Part shown: piece after piece, positions 26,975-36,486 of the stretch
Layout of the letters: every line of letters begins with the position of its first letter
Numbering within the stretch: position 1 is the stretch's first letter
Source of the DNA: Simplicispira sp. 125
GTDB taxonomy: Bacteria; Pseudomonadota; Gammaproteobacteria; Burkholderiales; Burkholderiaceae_C
Assembly (NCBI RefSeq): GCF_003096555.1
Contig: NZ_QEKM01000001.1
Coordinates: forward strand, 62,001 to 126,000
Direction of reading: 5' to 3'
Length of the DNA: 64,000 bases
Notes under the pieces: model-generated
Told to the model about the DNA's origin: nothing
Databases searched by the model: none
The model's input: the letters and a program-made list of their open reading frames with translations, nothing else
Position numbers and translations under genes: made by a program

Positions 26975-27838
26975 TCAGCGCCCGTCGAGCTCGCGGTGGC
27001 GGCGTTGTGTGGGCCATTGGCCACTAAAAGCTTGTGCCAGGCGTTCCACCAGGTATACAGATCGGTGCTGTCCTCCGGTGCAGCCAATCGCAACGGTGAC
27101 ATAGCTGCGGTGGTTTTGTGCCATGGCTTCAAGCCAATGGGACAGAAAGGTCTCTATATGTTGGCGCATGAGCGCAACATCCGCTTGCTGGTCCAGAAAG
27201 TCCATTACTGGTTTGTCTTGCCCCGTGAGGTGGCGCAGATCTGCCTCGTAATGGGGATTGGGCAGCATGCGCACGTCAAAAACGTAATCCGCGTCCATGG
27301 GGATGCCGCGTTTGAACGCAAAAGATTGGAACACCAGTGACAGCTGGTCGGGCAGCGAGGAAATGAGGCCCTTGACGTATCCCTGCAACTGTGATGCGCG
27401 GATGTTGCTGGTATCGATCACGTGGGCTGTTTCGCGCAGGTCGGCCAGCAGTTCCCGCTCCAGTTCAATGACCTGCACCAGCGCTCGCTGTCGTTCCGTC
27501 AATTCTCCGTGGAACAGCGGATGGCGGCGGCGGGTTTCAGAGAAGCGTCGTACCAGTGTGTCGGTGGTGGCATCGATGAAGAGGGAATGCACAGTGCAAC
27601 CCTGGGCCCGCAATTCCTGCAGCTTTTGCGGGACCTGGGGCAACGAGGTGGCGCTACGCACATCCATGGCGATGGCTAGCCGATTTCCATGGTGCTTGTG
27701 CTCCAGAGCCACGAAAGGCAGCAGCAGTTCGGGTGGGAGGTTGTCAACGCAGTAAAACCCCGCATCTTCCAGCGCGCGCAACGCCACTGACTTGCCCGAG
27801 CCGGACATTCCCGTAATGAGCGCAATCTCAAGCTGCAT
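26975..27838 (-). CDS. rapZ: RNase adapter protein RapZ
   Basis: 287 residues. The N-terminal P-loop GMSGSGKS (10-17) and [12 protein letters not shown] are followed by the C-terminal RNA-binding domain with [18 protein letters not shown] and [15 protein letters not shown]. RapZ binds small RNAs and guides RNase E in enterics; in other bacteria it is known only as a nucleotide-binding YvcJ-type protein. It lies 3 bases downstream of recN and converges on mutY. Confidence 0.95.
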   Translation of the reverse strand: MQLEIALITGMSGSGKSVALRALEDAGFYCVDNLPPELLLPFVALEHKHHGNRLAIAMDVRSATSLPQVPQKLQELRAQGCTVHSLFIDATTDTLVRRFSETRRRHPLFHGELTERQRALVQVIELERELLADLRETAHVIDTSNIRASQLQGYVKGLISSLPDQLSLVFQSFAFKRGIPMDADYVFDVRMLPNPHYEADLRHLTGQDKPVMDFLDQQADVALMRQHIETFLSHWLEAMAQNHRSYVTVAIGCTGGQHRSVYLVERLAQAFSGQWPTQRRHRELDGR

Positions 27839-27841
27839 GGT

Positions 27842-29509
27842 TCAGTGAGCTCCTGTCGGAATGGTGTGGTGCATGCCCAGCATCTCGCGTGCATGGGCTC
27901 GTGTGCTGGGCAGTATGCGCTCGCCCCCCAGCATGCGTGCCAACTCTTCAATACGAGTATCGCCCTGAACAGGCATGACCGTGCTGGTGGTGATGTCGCC
28001 GCTTTGTTTGGAAACCACGAGGTGGCAGTGTGCGCAGGCAGCCACCTGGGGTAGATGGGTGACGGCCAGTACCTGGCGGTCTTGTCCCAGTTGTTGCATC
28101 AATCGACCGACCGTGGCTGCTACAGCGCCACCAACGCCAGCATCGACCTCATCGAAAATCAGCGTGCCCGCTTTGCCCAAGGCACTGGTGGCCACGGCAA
28201 TGGCCAGAGAGATCCGTGAAAGCTCCCCGCCGGAAGCCACCTTTCCGATCGGGCGCGGCGTCATGCCAGGGTGTGTTGCCACCAGGAAGGATATGTCGTC
28301 CACGCCATGCGCCGCCGACTCGGCGGCTCTCTCGATATGGACGGCAAACATACCACCCATCATGCCCAATTCCTGCATGGCCGCGGTGATCGCACGGGAT
28401 AGCCGTGGAGCGGCTTTGGCGCGGGTCTGTGAAAGGGATCGCGCGGCATCCTGGTAGGCCTTGGCATATTTGCGCTCTGTTTCCTGCAAGACGGCCAGAT
28501 CGGCTGCGCTGTCGAGTTGGTGTAGATCTTCCTTCCAGGAGTGCAGGAGCGAGGGTAATTCTTCTGGGGCTCTCTTGTAGCGCCTGGCCAGTGACATCCA
28601 CAGGGCCACCCGAGTGTCGGCTTCTTCCAGAGAGCGAGGGTCCAGATCGGCATGGCGCAGATAGGCGTGCAGGCTGCGTACGGTTTCATCGGCTTGCGCC
28701 AGGCTTGCGGCAAGTGTTTCTGAGAGCTCGACAAAAGCGGGCTCCAGGTGTTCGCGGGCTTTGAGCAGATCGAGCGCGCGTGCCAGGCCCGTGCGGGCGC
28801 TTGCGTCTTCGGCATCCAGAATGCCAAGGGCTTTCTGGGCTGTTTCCAGTAATTCCTGGGCATGCAGCAGGCGCGTGTGCTGGGCGTTGAGGGTTTCCCA
28901 CTCATCGGCTGCTGGCGCAAGTTTGTCCACTTCTGCAATCTGCCATTGCAGTCGTTCGCGTTCGCGTTGGAGTGTCTCTTGGGCTGCATGCGCATGCGTA
29001 ACCTGGGCCTGCGCAGAGCGCCAAGCGGCCCAGCATGTTTGAACATTCATGGACGAAGTGCCGGCATAGGCGTCCAGCAAGGCGCGGATGGAGTCTGTGC
29101 GCACCAGGCTTTGCCAGGCATGTTGCCCATGGATGTCCAGCAGTTGCTCGCCGAGCGCACGCAACTGCGTCGCGGTTGCGGGGAAGCCATTCACCCAAGC
29201 CCGGCTTTTGCCTTGCATGTCAATGGTGCGTCGCAACAGGAGCGCTTCTTCCTGCTCAAACCCCCACTCTTCCAGCCAGGGGAGGAGGGACGTTGGGCAG
29301 TCAAACTCTGCGCTGATGTCCGCGCGCTGGGCGCCTTCGCGAACAAAGCCTGCATCGGCCCGTGCGCCCAAGGCCAGCTGCAATGCTTCGATGAGGATCG
29401 ATTTTCCGGCGCCGGTTTCGCCCGTCAGGGCTGTAAAGCCCGCGCTGAAGTCCAGTTCGAGTGCTTGCACAATGACAAAGTCACGCAGTGCAATGCGTCG
29501 GAGCGCCAT
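27842..29509 (-). CDS. recN: DNA repair protein RecN
   Basis: 555 residues. RecN is an SMC-like ATPase acting in double-strand break repair. Walker A is TGETGAGKS (29-37); the middle (about 160-370) is coiled coil; the signature-like ASGGELSRISLAIA and the Walker B LIFDEVDAGVGG complete the head domain. It starts 2 bases after the nadK stop, so nadK-recN-rapZ form one unit. No LexA box is obvious directly upstream of recN. Confidence 0.96.
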   Translation of the reverse strand: MALRRIALRDFVIVQALELDFSAGFTALTGETGAGKSILIEALQLALGARADAGFVREGAQRADISAEFDCPTSLLPWLEEWGFEQEEALLLRRTIDMQGKSRAWVNGFPATATQLRALGEQLLDIHGQHAWQSLVRTDSIRALLDAYAGTSSMNVQTCWAAWRSAQAQVTHAHAAQETLQRERERLQWQIAEVDKLAPAADEWETLNAQHTRLLHAQELLETAQKALGILDAEDASARTGLARALDLLKAREHLEPAFVELSETLAASLAQADETVRSLHAYLRHADLDPRSLEEADTRVALWMSLARRYKRAPEELPSLLHSWKEDLHQLDSAADLAVLQETERKYAKAYQDAARSLSQTRAKAAPRLSRAITAAMQELGMMGGMFAVHIERAAESAAHGVDDISFLVATHPGMTPRPIGKVASGGELSRISLAIAVATSALGKAGTLIFDEVDAGVGGAVAATVGRLMQQLGQDRQVLAVTHLPQVAACAHCHLVVSKQSGDITTSTVMPVQGDTRIEELARMLGGERILPSTRAHAREMLGMHHTIPTGAH

Positions 29510-29511
29510 TG

Positions 29512-30408
29512 TCAGGAGCCTCCTTCGTTCCAGCGCAGTTTTTTGCGCAGCGTGTCAAAGTAATTCCAGCCCCTGGGATGCAGAAAACGGACGCTGTACT
29601 CGGACCGGCGCACCAGTATGCGGTCGCCATGCAGTAGGGACGCGAGCGATTGCATGTCGAAATTGGCACTGGCATCGCGGCCACTCACCAGTTCAATGGC
29701 AATTTCCGTGATGTCGGCAAGAACGATGGGGCGGTTCGACAAGGTGTGGGGTGCAATGGGCACCAATACCCAGCCTGGGATCGATGGATGGAGCATGGGC
29801 CCGCCAGCGGAAAGCGCATAGGCCGTAGATCCGGTGGGCGAGGCAATGATGAGGCCGTCCGCGCGCTGGTTGGCCACAAAATGGCCATCGACCTCCACCC
29901 GCAACTCCACCATGCCTGACGTCGCACCTCGATTGACCACGACATCGTTCATGGCGAAGGCGTCAAAAACAATCCGGCCTTCTCTTTCTACCCGGGCATG
30001 CATCAGGGGCCGGTGGTCTTCCTCGTATTCGCCATGCAGCATGGGTGTGAGGGTCGTCTGGTAGTTCTCTAGCGGAATGTCGGTGACAAATCCGAGGCGC
30101 CCTTGATTGATGCCGATCAGAGGCGTGCCGTGTCGTGCCAACTGGCGGCCAATACTCAGCATGGTGCCGTCGCCTCCGACCACAAGACCCAGGTCGCATT
30201 GCTCGCCAATCGCGTCAGCATCCAGCGTGGGATGCTGGTCCATGCCGGTCGCTGCGGCGGTGCGCGTTTCCATGGCCACTTTGCAGCCCTGGCTCAGCAA
30301 AAAATCGGCAATGTCTTCCATCAATTGCCGAGACCCTGCTGCAGCCGTGCCAGCAACCTGGGACTGGTACTTGCCGATCAGTGCGACATGGCGGAAGTAA
30401 GGTGTCAT
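29512..30408 (-). CDS. nadK: NAD kinase
   Basis: 298 residues. NadK phosphorylates NAD to NADP. The catalytic GGDGT (78-82, in [12 protein letters not shown]), the NAD-binding [19 protein letters not shown] and the glycine-rich [15 protein letters not shown] are all present. It is the first gene of the nadK-recN-rapZ unit and is divergent from hrcA with 28 bases between the two starts, the usual Burkholderiales arrangement. Confidence 0.97.
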   Translation of the reverse strand: MTPYFRHVALIGKYQSQVAGTAAAGSRQLMEDIADFLLSQGCKVAMETRTAAATGMDQHPTLDADAIGEQCDLGLVVGGDGTMLSIGRQLARHGTPLIGINQGRLGFVTDIPLENYQTTLTPMLHGEYEEDHRPLMHARVEREGRIVFDAFAMNDVVVNRGATSGMVELRVEVDGHFVANQRADGLIIASPTGSTAYALSAGGPMLHPSIPGWVLVPIAPHTLSNRPIVLADITEIAIELVSGRDASANFDMQSLASLLHGDRILVRRSEYSVRFLHPRGWNYFDTLRKKLRWNEGGS

Positions 30409-30436
30409 ATTGAAATTACATCACTAAAATCAACAC

Positions 30437-31441
30437 ATGCTGGATGACCGTGCCAAGTTGTTGCTCAAAGCGTTGGTAGAGCGCTATATCGAAGATGGAC
30501 AACCCGTCGGTTCGCGTACGCTTTCGCGTGCTTCGGGGCTTGAACTCTCTCCGGCGACTATCCGCAATGTCATGGCTGACCTGGAAGAGTTAGGGCTGAT
30601 TGCAAGTCCGCATACCTCTGCAGGACGCATACCGACTGCCAGAGGGTATCGACTGTTCGTGGACACTATGCTCACGGTGCAACGCGAACAAATCACCTCA
30701 CATGCATTGGCGCCTGAGCAGCCGCAGAAGGTGATCGCGAATGCAGCGCACATGCTCTCCAATTTGTCGCAGTTTGTGGGTGTGGTCATGGCGCCCCGCC
30801 GGTCTTCCGTGTTCCGGCATATCGAGTTCCTGCGCCTGTCCGAACGGCGGTTTCTGGTCATCATTGTCTCGCCCGATGGAGACGTGCAGAACCGGGTGAT
30901 CTTTTCCGAGACTGACTTTACGCAGACGCAATTGCTGGAAACCGCCAATTTTCTGAACGCTCACTATGCCGGGATGGCAATGGAGAAGGTTCGGGAGAGA
31001 ATAAAAACCGAAGTGGAGTCGCTGCAGGGCGAAATTGCAGCGCTGATGAAGGCCGCTGTCAACGTCAGTTCTGAGGCGCTCACGCAAGCCCAGGAAGAGG
31101 TGGTCATCTCCGGTGAGCGCAACCTGCTGGCTGTCAGTGATTTTTCGAAAGACATGGGTAATTTGCGTCGGGCTTTCGATCTGTTCGAACAAAAAACGCA
31201 GATCTTGCGCTTGCTTGATGTCTCCAGCCAGGCAGAAGGGGTGCGCATTTTCATCGGCGGCGAAAGCCAAGTGGTTCCTTTTGAGGAGCTCTCCGTGGTC
31301 AGTGCCCCTTACGAGGTGGATGGGCAGATCGTAGGCACCTTGGGTGTCATTGGTCCCATGCGCATGCCTTATGAAAAAATGATCCAGATCGTGGACATCA
31401 CGTCCAGGCTGGTCTCGAACGCGCTAAGTCACCACAAGTGA
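30437..31441 (+). CDS. hrcA: Heat-inducible transcription repressor HrcA
   Basis: 334 residues. HrcA represses class I heat-shock genes through CIRCE operators. The winged-helix N-terminus ([17 protein letters not shown], then [20 protein letters not shown] and [18 protein letters not shown]) and the C-terminal [26 protein letters not shown] are diagnostic. No CIRCE element is visible in the 28-base gap before it, so autoregulation is not shown here. The gene is followed by the intron-containing tRNA. Confidence 0.96.
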   Translation: MLDDRAKLLLKALVERYIEDGQPVGSRTLSRASGLELSPATIRNVMADLEELGLIASPHTSAGRIPTARGYRLFVDTMLTVQREQITSHALAPEQPQKVIANAAHMLSNLSQFVGVVMAPRRSSVFRHIEFLRLSERRFLVIIVSPDGDVQNRVIFSETDFTQTQLLETANFLNAHYAGMAMEKVRERIKTEVESLQGEIAALMKAAVNVSSEALTQAQEEVVISGERNLLAVSDFSKDMGNLRRAFDLFEQKTQILRLLDVSSQAEGVRIFIGGESQVVPFEELSVVSAPYEVDGQIVGTLGVIGPMRMPYEKMIQIVDITSRLVSNALSHHK

Positions 31442-31463
31442 ATCTACAATAGACAGCTTGAAT

Positions 31464-31789
31464 GGGCCGTTAGCTCAGTTGGTTAGAGCAGAGGACTCAT
31501 CGAAATGGTGACCACGGAAAGTAATTTCCGTCGGAAAACCGGGTGAACTCAAGGAAACCTAAAGCGCAAGCCAAGGCAATCTTGAGCCAAGCCCGCCGAA
31601 GGCAGGTCGAAAGACCGGTAGGCGGGAAGGTGCAGAGACTAGGACGTGAGGAGCCCATCCGATAAGCGTCCCCCGAGCGCCCGGCACCCCAACAGTTCGG
31701 CTGTGGGTGATGACATAGTCCAAGGAGTGGGGAAACCCACGCAAACTTGAATCCTTTGGTCGTTGGTTCAAGTCCAACACGGCCTACCA
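31464..31789 (+). tRNA. tRNA-Ile (anticodon CAT), split by a group I intron
   Basis: The exons are 31464-31500 and 31750-31789. Acceptor GGGCCGT (31464-31470) pairs with ACGGCCT (31779-31785, one G-T wobble), then A and CCA. Joined, the anticodon stem GAGGA/TCCTT encloses CTCATAA, anticodon CAT. The T arm is GTTGG-TTCAAGT-CCAAC. The body matches the isoleucine-2 tRNA that is modified to lysidine at C34 to read AUA, rather than elongator or initiator methionine tRNA. A -10-like TACAAT (31445-31450) lies upstream. The tRNA is functional only after splicing. Confidence 0.9.
31501..31749 (+). ncRNA. Group I self-splicing intron in the anticodon loop
   Basis: 249 nt, directly after the CAT anticodon. 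The 5' exon CAU can pair with GUG (31508-31510), putting a U-G wobble at the splice site, and the intron ends in G (31749). Helices: P2 ACGGAAA/TTTCCGT (31514-31531), P3 GGGTG (31541-31545) with CACCC (31685-31689), P4 CTCAAG/CTTGAG (31548-31553, 31581-31586), P6 CCCGCC/GGCGGG with a GGTC-GAAA-GACC tip, P7 GACTA/TAGTC (31637-31641, 31716-31720), P9 GTGGG-GAAA-CCCAC. An extra arm GGACG/CGTCC lies between P7 and P3. No endonuclease gene is inside. The Azoarcus tRNA-Ile(CAU) intron is the known parallel. Confidence 0.9.
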
Positions 31790-31808
31790 TTCAAAATTTT
31801 CGGTGCAC

Positions 31809-31828
31809 CGGGCGCGGGTGCCCGTTTT
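31809..31828 (+). terminator. Probable terminator after tRNA-Ile
   Basis: A 5-bp GC stem CGGGC/GCCCG with a 6-base loop followed by TTTT, 20 bases after the tRNA CCA end. The stem is short, so the call is moderate. Confidence 0.55.
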
Positions 31829-32092
31829 CAGTGGCTTATGCCTTCGTTGCTTCAGGCGCATCCATGGGCAATGTTTCTCGCTGCGTGCCGTGACCAGGCC
31901 AATACTGATCCCTGTGGCGGCTGGGTAGCGCACGGAACGTGCTGTAGACGCGCCTGTGCGGTCGTGCAAATCCCACGCTGTGAAATGGGTTGAGATTCGA
32001 TGGTTTTTCGGCTGTGGCGTTTGTGGAATAAGCGTCAATAGCTATTAAAATTATAGCTATAAAGCGTGGTGCGCGTTTCGTTTCGGCAAAGG

Positions 32093-32125
32093 AAAAAGCC
32101 CTGACATCTTGCGATATCAGGGCTT
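32093..32125 (-). terminator. Rho-independent terminator of tRNA-Arg
   Basis: A perfect 9-bp stem AAGCCCTGA/TCAGGGCTT. On the minus strand it is followed by a run of five T. It lies 7 bases beyond the tRNA-Arg 3' end. Confidence 0.85.
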
Positions 32126-32131
32126 ACCTGT

Positions 32132-32208
32132 TGGTGCGGCTGGCAGGAATTGAACCCACGACCCCTTGGTTCGTAGCCAAGTACTCTATCCAACTGAGCT
32201 ACAGCCGC
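32132..32208 (-). tRNA. tRNA-Arg (anticodon ACG)
   Basis: Read on the minus strand: acceptor GCGGCTG pairs with CAGCCGC, discriminator A, CCA encoded. The anticodon stem CTTGG/CCAAG encloses CTACGAA, anticodon ACG (Arg; A34 becomes inosine). The T arm has GGTTCAATTCC. Confidence 0.97.
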
Positions 32209-32341
32209 TAAGCCTCAAATTATAGCAGGAAATCAGCTTTTTGAAGAATTCCTGCGAAAGATTGTTTTGTAAGCATTGCTGCATGCAAAACACATCAGAA
32301 GCAGGTGTGGATTGTAATTCAAGAAACTCCGTCTTTTACGG

Positions 32342-34648
32342 CTAGCGACTGCGTGATGCGGCGCTGGCGACGGCCAGTGCCGTCATGTTGAGCACGCGGC
32401 GCACGGTGGCGGCAGGTGTCAGGATGTAGGCGGTGGCGGCGACGCCCATCAGGATGGGGCCCACGGTCACACCGCCGCTGGTGGTGGTTTTGAGCACGTT
32501 GTAGAGGATGTTGGCAGCGTCGATGTTCGGGCAGATCAGCAGATTGGCTGAGCCTGTGAGGGTGGAATCCTCCATGTAGGCCCTGCGAATATTGGGCTCC
32601 AGCGCCGCGTCGCCATGCAGCTCGCCGTCGCATTCGATCTCGGGGTGGGCTGCGACAAACAGGTCGCGTGCCAGGCGCATTTTGCGGGCCGAGGCGCGTT
32701 TCGATGATCCGTAGCTCGAATGCGACAGGAAGGCCACCTTGGGTGGGTGACCGAAGCGCTGTACTTCCTGGACCGACATCCAGGCAATGTCGGCCAACAA
32801 CTCGGCGCTGGGGTCTTCGTTGACGTAGGTGTCGGCAATGAACAGCGGGCCGCGGTCGCTCATCAGGGCGTTGAGGGCTGCATAGTGGGTCATGCCGGCC
32901 TGTCGGCCCAGGATGCTGTGGATGCGTTCCAAGTGTGTCTCGTAGGTGCCCACCAGGCCGCAGATCATGGCGTCTGCGTCGCCCAGCGCCACCATGAGCG
33001 CGGCGATGATGGTGTTGGATCGGCGCACGGCAGCCTTGGCCATCTCGGTTGTGGCACCGTCGCGCTTCAGCAGTTGATGGTAGTGCTCCCAATACTGGCG
33101 AAAACGTGGATCATCTTCCGGGTTGCAGATCTCTACGTCCTTGCCGGGCTGCATGCGCAGGCCGGCCTTCTGGATGCGTGCCTGGATCACGGCGGGGCGG
33201 CCGATGAGGATGGGGCAGGCGATATGGTCGTCGATGGCCATCTGGGCGGCGCGCAGGGCGCGTTCGTCTTCGCCATCGGCATAGGCGACGCGCTTGTGGG
33301 CATCAGGCAGGCTCTTGGCGGCGTTGACCACTGGGCGCATGAGGATGCCGGTCTGGTACACAAAGCGCGCAAGGTTTTCCTTGTAAGCCTCCATGTCGGC
33401 AATGGGCCGCGTGGCTACGCCTGATTCGAAGGCGGCCTGGGCCACGGCGGGCGCGATCTTGAGGATGAGGCGCGAGTCAAACGGCTTGGGGATCAGGTAT
33501 TCGGGGCCAAAGGTCAGCTCCTGCCCGGCGTAGGCCGTCGCTACTTCGTCGCTGGTCTCGCTCTTGGCCAGATTGGCAATCTCGCGTACGCAGGCCAGCT
33601 TCATCGCCTCGGTGATCTTGGTGGCGCCACAGTCCAGCGCGCCCCGGAAGATGTAGGGGAAGCACAAGACGTTGTTGACCTGGTTGGGATAGTCCGAGCG
33701 GCCCGTGGCCATGATGCAGTCGGGACGTACGGCCTTGGCCAGTTCGGGGCGGATCTCGGGCTCGGGGTTGGCCAGTGCCAGGATGATGGGCCTGCTGGCC
33801 ATGGTCTTGACCATTTCCGCCGTGAGCACACCGGGTGCGGAGCAACCCAGGAACACGTCCGCACCATCCACCACGTCGGCCAGGGTCCGGGCCTCGGTTT
33901 TTTGCGCATAGCGGGCCTTGGACTCGTCGAAGCCACCAGGGCGACCTTCGTAGACTACGCCTTTGGAGTCCACCATGAAGACGTTGCTGCGCTGCACGCC
34001 CAGGCCGACCATCACGTCCACGCAGGCAAGGGCGGCGGCGCCAGCGCCGGAGACGGCTATCTTCACCAAACCAATGTCCTTGCCCACCAGTTCCAGGCCA
34101 TTGAGCAGCGCGGCGCTGGAAATGATGGCCGTGCCGTGCTGGTCGTCATGGAACACGGGAATGTTCATGCGCTTGGACAGCTCGCGCTCGATGTAGAAGC
34201 ACTCGGGCGCTTTGATGTCTTCGAGGTTGATGCCGCCGAGCGTTGGCTCCAGCGCTGCAATGATCTCGATCAGCTTGTCCGGGTCGCGTTCATCCAGTTC
34301 GATGTCGAACACGTCCACGCCGGCAAACTTCTTGAACAGGCAGCCCTTGCCTTCCATCACCGGCTTGCTGGCCAGCGGGCCAATGTCGCCCAGCCCGAGA
34401 ACGGCCGTGCCGTTGGTGATCACGCCCACAAGGTTGCCGCGTGCGGTGTAGTCAAAGGCCTTGGACGGATCTGCCTCAATATCCAGGCAGGGGTAGGCTA
34501 CACCGGGCGAATAGGCCAGGGACAGGTCGCGCTGGTTGGAGAGAGGCTTGGTGGGCGAGAGTGAAATCTTGCCCCGCGTGGGGTTGCGGTGGTACTCGCG
34601 TGCGGCATCGCGCAGGGCTTGCTCGGCAGCGGAAAGGGGCGTCGTCAT
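32342..34648 (-). CDS. maeB: NADP-dependent malic enzyme with phosphotransacetylase-like domain
   Basis: 768 residues, the long MaeB form. The N-terminal malic enzyme part (1 to about 430) has [37 protein letters not shown] and the nucleotide fold [14 protein letters not shown]. The C-terminal part (about 440-768) is phosphate-acetyltransferase-like ([27 protein letters not shown]) and is thought to regulate by binding acetyl-CoA rather than catalyse. It oxidises malate to pyruvate, making NADPH. A strong hairpin separates it from the upstream NCS2 permease gene. Confidence 0.96.
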   Translation of the reverse strand: MTTPLSAAEQALRDAAREYHRNPTRGKISLSPTKPLSNQRDLSLAYSPGVAYPCLDIEADPSKAFDYTARGNLVGVITNGTAVLGLGDIGPLASKPVMEGKGCLFKKFAGVDVFDIELDERDPDKLIEIIAALEPTLGGINLEDIKAPECFYIERELSKRMNIPVFHDDQHGTAIISSAALLNGLELVGKDIGLVKIAVSGAGAAALACVDVMVGLGVQRSNVFMVDSKGVVYEGRPGGFDESKARYAQKTEARTLADVVDGADVFLGCSAPGVLTAEMVKTMASRPIILALANPEPEIRPELAKAVRPDCIMATGRSDYPNQVNNVLCFPYIFRGALDCGATKITEAMKLACVREIANLAKSETSDEVATAYAGQELTFGPEYLIPKPFDSRLILKIAPAVAQAAFESGVATRPIADMEAYKENLARFVYQTGILMRPVVNAAKSLPDAHKRVAYADGEDERALRAAQMAIDDHIACPILIGRPAVIQARIQKAGLRMQPGKDVEICNPEDDPRFRQYWEHYHQLLKRDGATTEMAKAAVRRSNTIIAALMVALGDADAMICGLVGTYETHLERIHSILGRQAGMTHYAALNALMSDRGPLFIADTYVNEDPSAELLADIAWMSVQEVQRFGHPPKVAFLSHSSYGSSKRASARKMRLARDLFVAAHPEIECDGELHGDAALEPNIRRAYMEDSTLTGSANLLICPNIDAANILYNVLKTTTSGGVTVGPILMGVAATAYILTPAATVRRVLNMTALAVASAASRSR

Positions 34649-34716
34649 ACGGAAATCCTGTGAGTTTCAGCAAAATGCAATCGGACCGCCGGGGTGGACT
34701 GTGGTCTGAGCCAACA

Positions 34717-34743
34717 ATAAAGCCCCTGGCTAAGGGGCTTTAT
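34717..34743 (-). terminator. Strong terminator between the NCS2 permease and maeB
   Basis: An 11-bp perfect stem ATAAAGCCCCT/AGGGGCTTTAT with loop GGCTA. Read on the minus strand it ends the permease transcript before maeB. Confidence 0.85.
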
Positions 34744-34794
34744 ACGCCACGTCAGAAGGCATGGCGGGATCTACGGCAGTGCTCGGGCAAGACG

Positions 34795-36282
34795 CTAGTG
34801 GGCGTCGGCCTGGCGCGCGGCGTCTACGGCAGCGGAGGTGTCGCTGCTGGCGCCATTGAAAAAGACGTTCAAGGCTACGGCGGTGATCGAGGCCAGAAGG
34901 ATACCGGATTCAATCAGGGGGTGGATGGCGTGCGGCATCCACTGGCGAAAGCTCGGAGCAATCAGCGGGATCATGCCTACGCCGATCGACACCGCCACGA
35001 TCATGGCGTTGAAACGGTTGGTCTTGAAATCCACGCCGCCCAGGATACGGATGCCCGTGGCAGCCACCATGCCGAACATGACCAGGCCAGCGCCGCCGAG
35101 TACCACGGTCGGGAGCGACTCCACCAGCGCTGCCATCTTGGGCAGCACGCCCAGCACGATCAGGATGACCCCGCCCGCCACGCAGACAAACCGGCTCTTT
35201 ACACCCGTGACCGCCACCAGCCCTACGTTTTGCGAGAAGCTGGTGTAGGGAAAGGTGTTGAAGATACCGCCCAGGAGCGTACCCAGGCCATCGGTCCGCA
35301 GGCCGCGGGTCAGGGCGGCCTGGTCGATCTTGCGGTCGGTCATCTCGCCCAGGGCCAGGAACATGCCGGTGGACTCGATCATCACCACGATCATCACCAG
35401 AGTCATGGTCAGGATGAGCATGGGATTGAAGATGGGGGCGGCAATTTCGAAGGGCAGCACCAGGTCGAACCACTGGGCCTTGGCCACTTTTTCAAACGAC
35501 ATCATCCCCATGCCCACGGCCACCATGGCGCCGATGATGATGCCCAGCAGCACCGAGATATTGGCAATGAAACCCTTGCCAAACTTGGCGATCAGCAGGA
35601 TGGACAGCAGCACCAGGCCCGAGATGCCCACGCCCGTGAGGTCGGCATAGCGGGGATTGGGAATGGTGGGCACCACGGCAAAGCCCTTGGGTACCGGAGG
35701 CAACGACGAGCCGGGAGCGCCCGCGGCCGACTGCGCTTCGGTCAGCCACTTGATGTGTTCGGGGTTGACCACACTGGGGGCGGTGGGTCCGACCGGGTTG
35801 CCAAAAATCCAGTTGATACCCACGCGCATCAGGCTGATGCCGATGATGGCAATGATGGTGCCCGTGACTACAGGCGGAAAGAAGCGCAGCATGCGGCTGA
35901 CCATCGGCGCGATCACGATGGAAATAACCCCCGCACCGATGACGGATCCAAAGATAAGCCCCGCGCCTGCAGTTCCGCTGGTGGTTTGCGCCATGGAGAT
36001 CATGGGAGCCACTGCGGCAAAGGTCACGCCCATCATCACGGGCAGCTTGATGCCAAACCAGCGCGTGGCGCCCAGCGCCTGGATCAGTGTGACCAGCCCG
36101 CATACGAACAGGTCCGCCGAGATCAGCTTGGCCACCTGGTCCGGCGTGAGGTTGAGGGCGCGCCCCACGATCAGCGGCACAGCCACAGCACCGGCATACA
36201 TGACCAGGACGTGTTGCAGGCCCAGGGCGGTGAGCCTGCCCAGGGGCAGTCGCTCGTCCACAGGATGAACAGTGGGTTCCAT
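34795..36282 (-). CDS. NCS2-family xanthine/urate permease
   Basis: 495 residues with about 12-14 membrane segments. LGLQHVLVMYAGAVAVPLIVG at the N-terminus, the VVMIESTGMFLALGEMTDR segment and GLGTLLGGIFNTFPYTSFSQNVGLV are the NCS2 (nucleobase-cation symporter 2) signatures. The TFPYTSFSQNVG motif is the form found in xanthine and uric acid transporters (UacT/XanQ type) rather than uracil carriers. It moves purines into the cell with protons. Its neighbours degrade urate, which supports the substrate. A GntR-type operator half lies upstream. Confidence 0.9.
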   Translation of the reverse strand: MEPTVHPVDERLPLGRLTALGLQHVLVMYAGAVAVPLIVGRALNLTPDQVAKLISADLFVCGLVTLIQALGATRWFGIKLPVMMGVTFAAVAPMISMAQTTSGTAGAGLIFGSVIGAGVISIVIAPMVSRMLRFFPPVVTGTIIAIIGISLMRVGINWIFGNPVGPTAPSVVNPEHIKWLTEAQSAAGAPGSSLPPVPKGFAVVPTIPNPRYADLTGVGISGLVLLSILLIAKFGKGFIANISVLLGIIIGAMVAVGMGMMSFEKVAKAQWFDLVLPFEIAAPIFNPMLILTMTLVMIVVMIESTGMFLALGEMTDRKIDQAALTRGLRTDGLGTLLGGIFNTFPYTSFSQNVGLVAVTGVKSRFVCVAGGVILIVLGVLPKMAALVESLPTVVLGGAGLVMFGMVAATGIRILGGVDFKTNRFNAMIVAVSIGVGMIPLIAPSFRQWMPHAIHPLIESGILLASITAVALNVFFNGASSDTSAAVDAARQADAH

Positions 36283-36342
36283 TCGGAGGCTCCTTTGGTG
36301 GGGCGGCGCCAGCCAATTCGGCGGTGCTCGTTAATCCATACA

Positions 36343-36360
36343 AAAAGTGTATACAAAAAT
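36343..36360. promoter_or_regulatory. Candidate GntR operator in the permease promoter
   Basis: AAAAGTGTATACA (36343-36355) is an exact 13-base match to the left part of the perfect palindrome at 41160-41185. The right half is degenerate (AAAAAT). It lies about 60 bases upstream of the permease start. Confidence 0.6.
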
Positions 36361-36486
36361 AGCCGACGGATTTCTAGCGACAAACCCCTATGCAGTGCCC
36401 CGCTGCGCAACCCTTCGGGAGCGCGTGCCGTGCCGTGGTCTCACGGCATCCGTCAGCGCGCCTGCGGACGTTCTGCGGGCCTGCGG

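Larger units (their letters stand above)
31790..32131. other. Gene-free gap between tRNA-Ile and tRNA-Arg
   Basis: This gap holds a probable terminator for tRNA-Ile at 31809-31828, an AT-rich inverted repeat at 32035-32063 (AATAGCTATT...TTATAGCTAT, possibly a degenerate member of the stem-loop repeat family), and the terminator of tRNA-Arg at 32093-32125. In the remainder I see no coding signal. Confidence 0.6.

Noticed and set aside
30409..30436. CIRCE element between nadK and hrcA
   Set aside because: The 28-base gap has no TTAGCACTC-type inverted repeat.
31501..31749. Homing endonuclease gene in the intron
   Set aside because: The intron is only 249 nt and no LAGLIDADG, GIY-YIG or HNH motif occurs in any frame.
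31464..31789. Reading the split tRNA as methionine tRNA
   Set aside because: The CAT anticodon fits both, but the GGGCCGT acceptor, GACTCATAATC loop context and the Azoarcus parallel favour the isoleucine-2 tRNA. Elongator Met cannot be fully excluded without TilS determinants being tested.
31497..31790. Minus-strand frame beginning MVGRVGLEPTTKGF
   Set aside because: This is the well-known false protein made by translating across the antisense of a tRNA; it covers the intron and the 3' half of tRNA-Ile.
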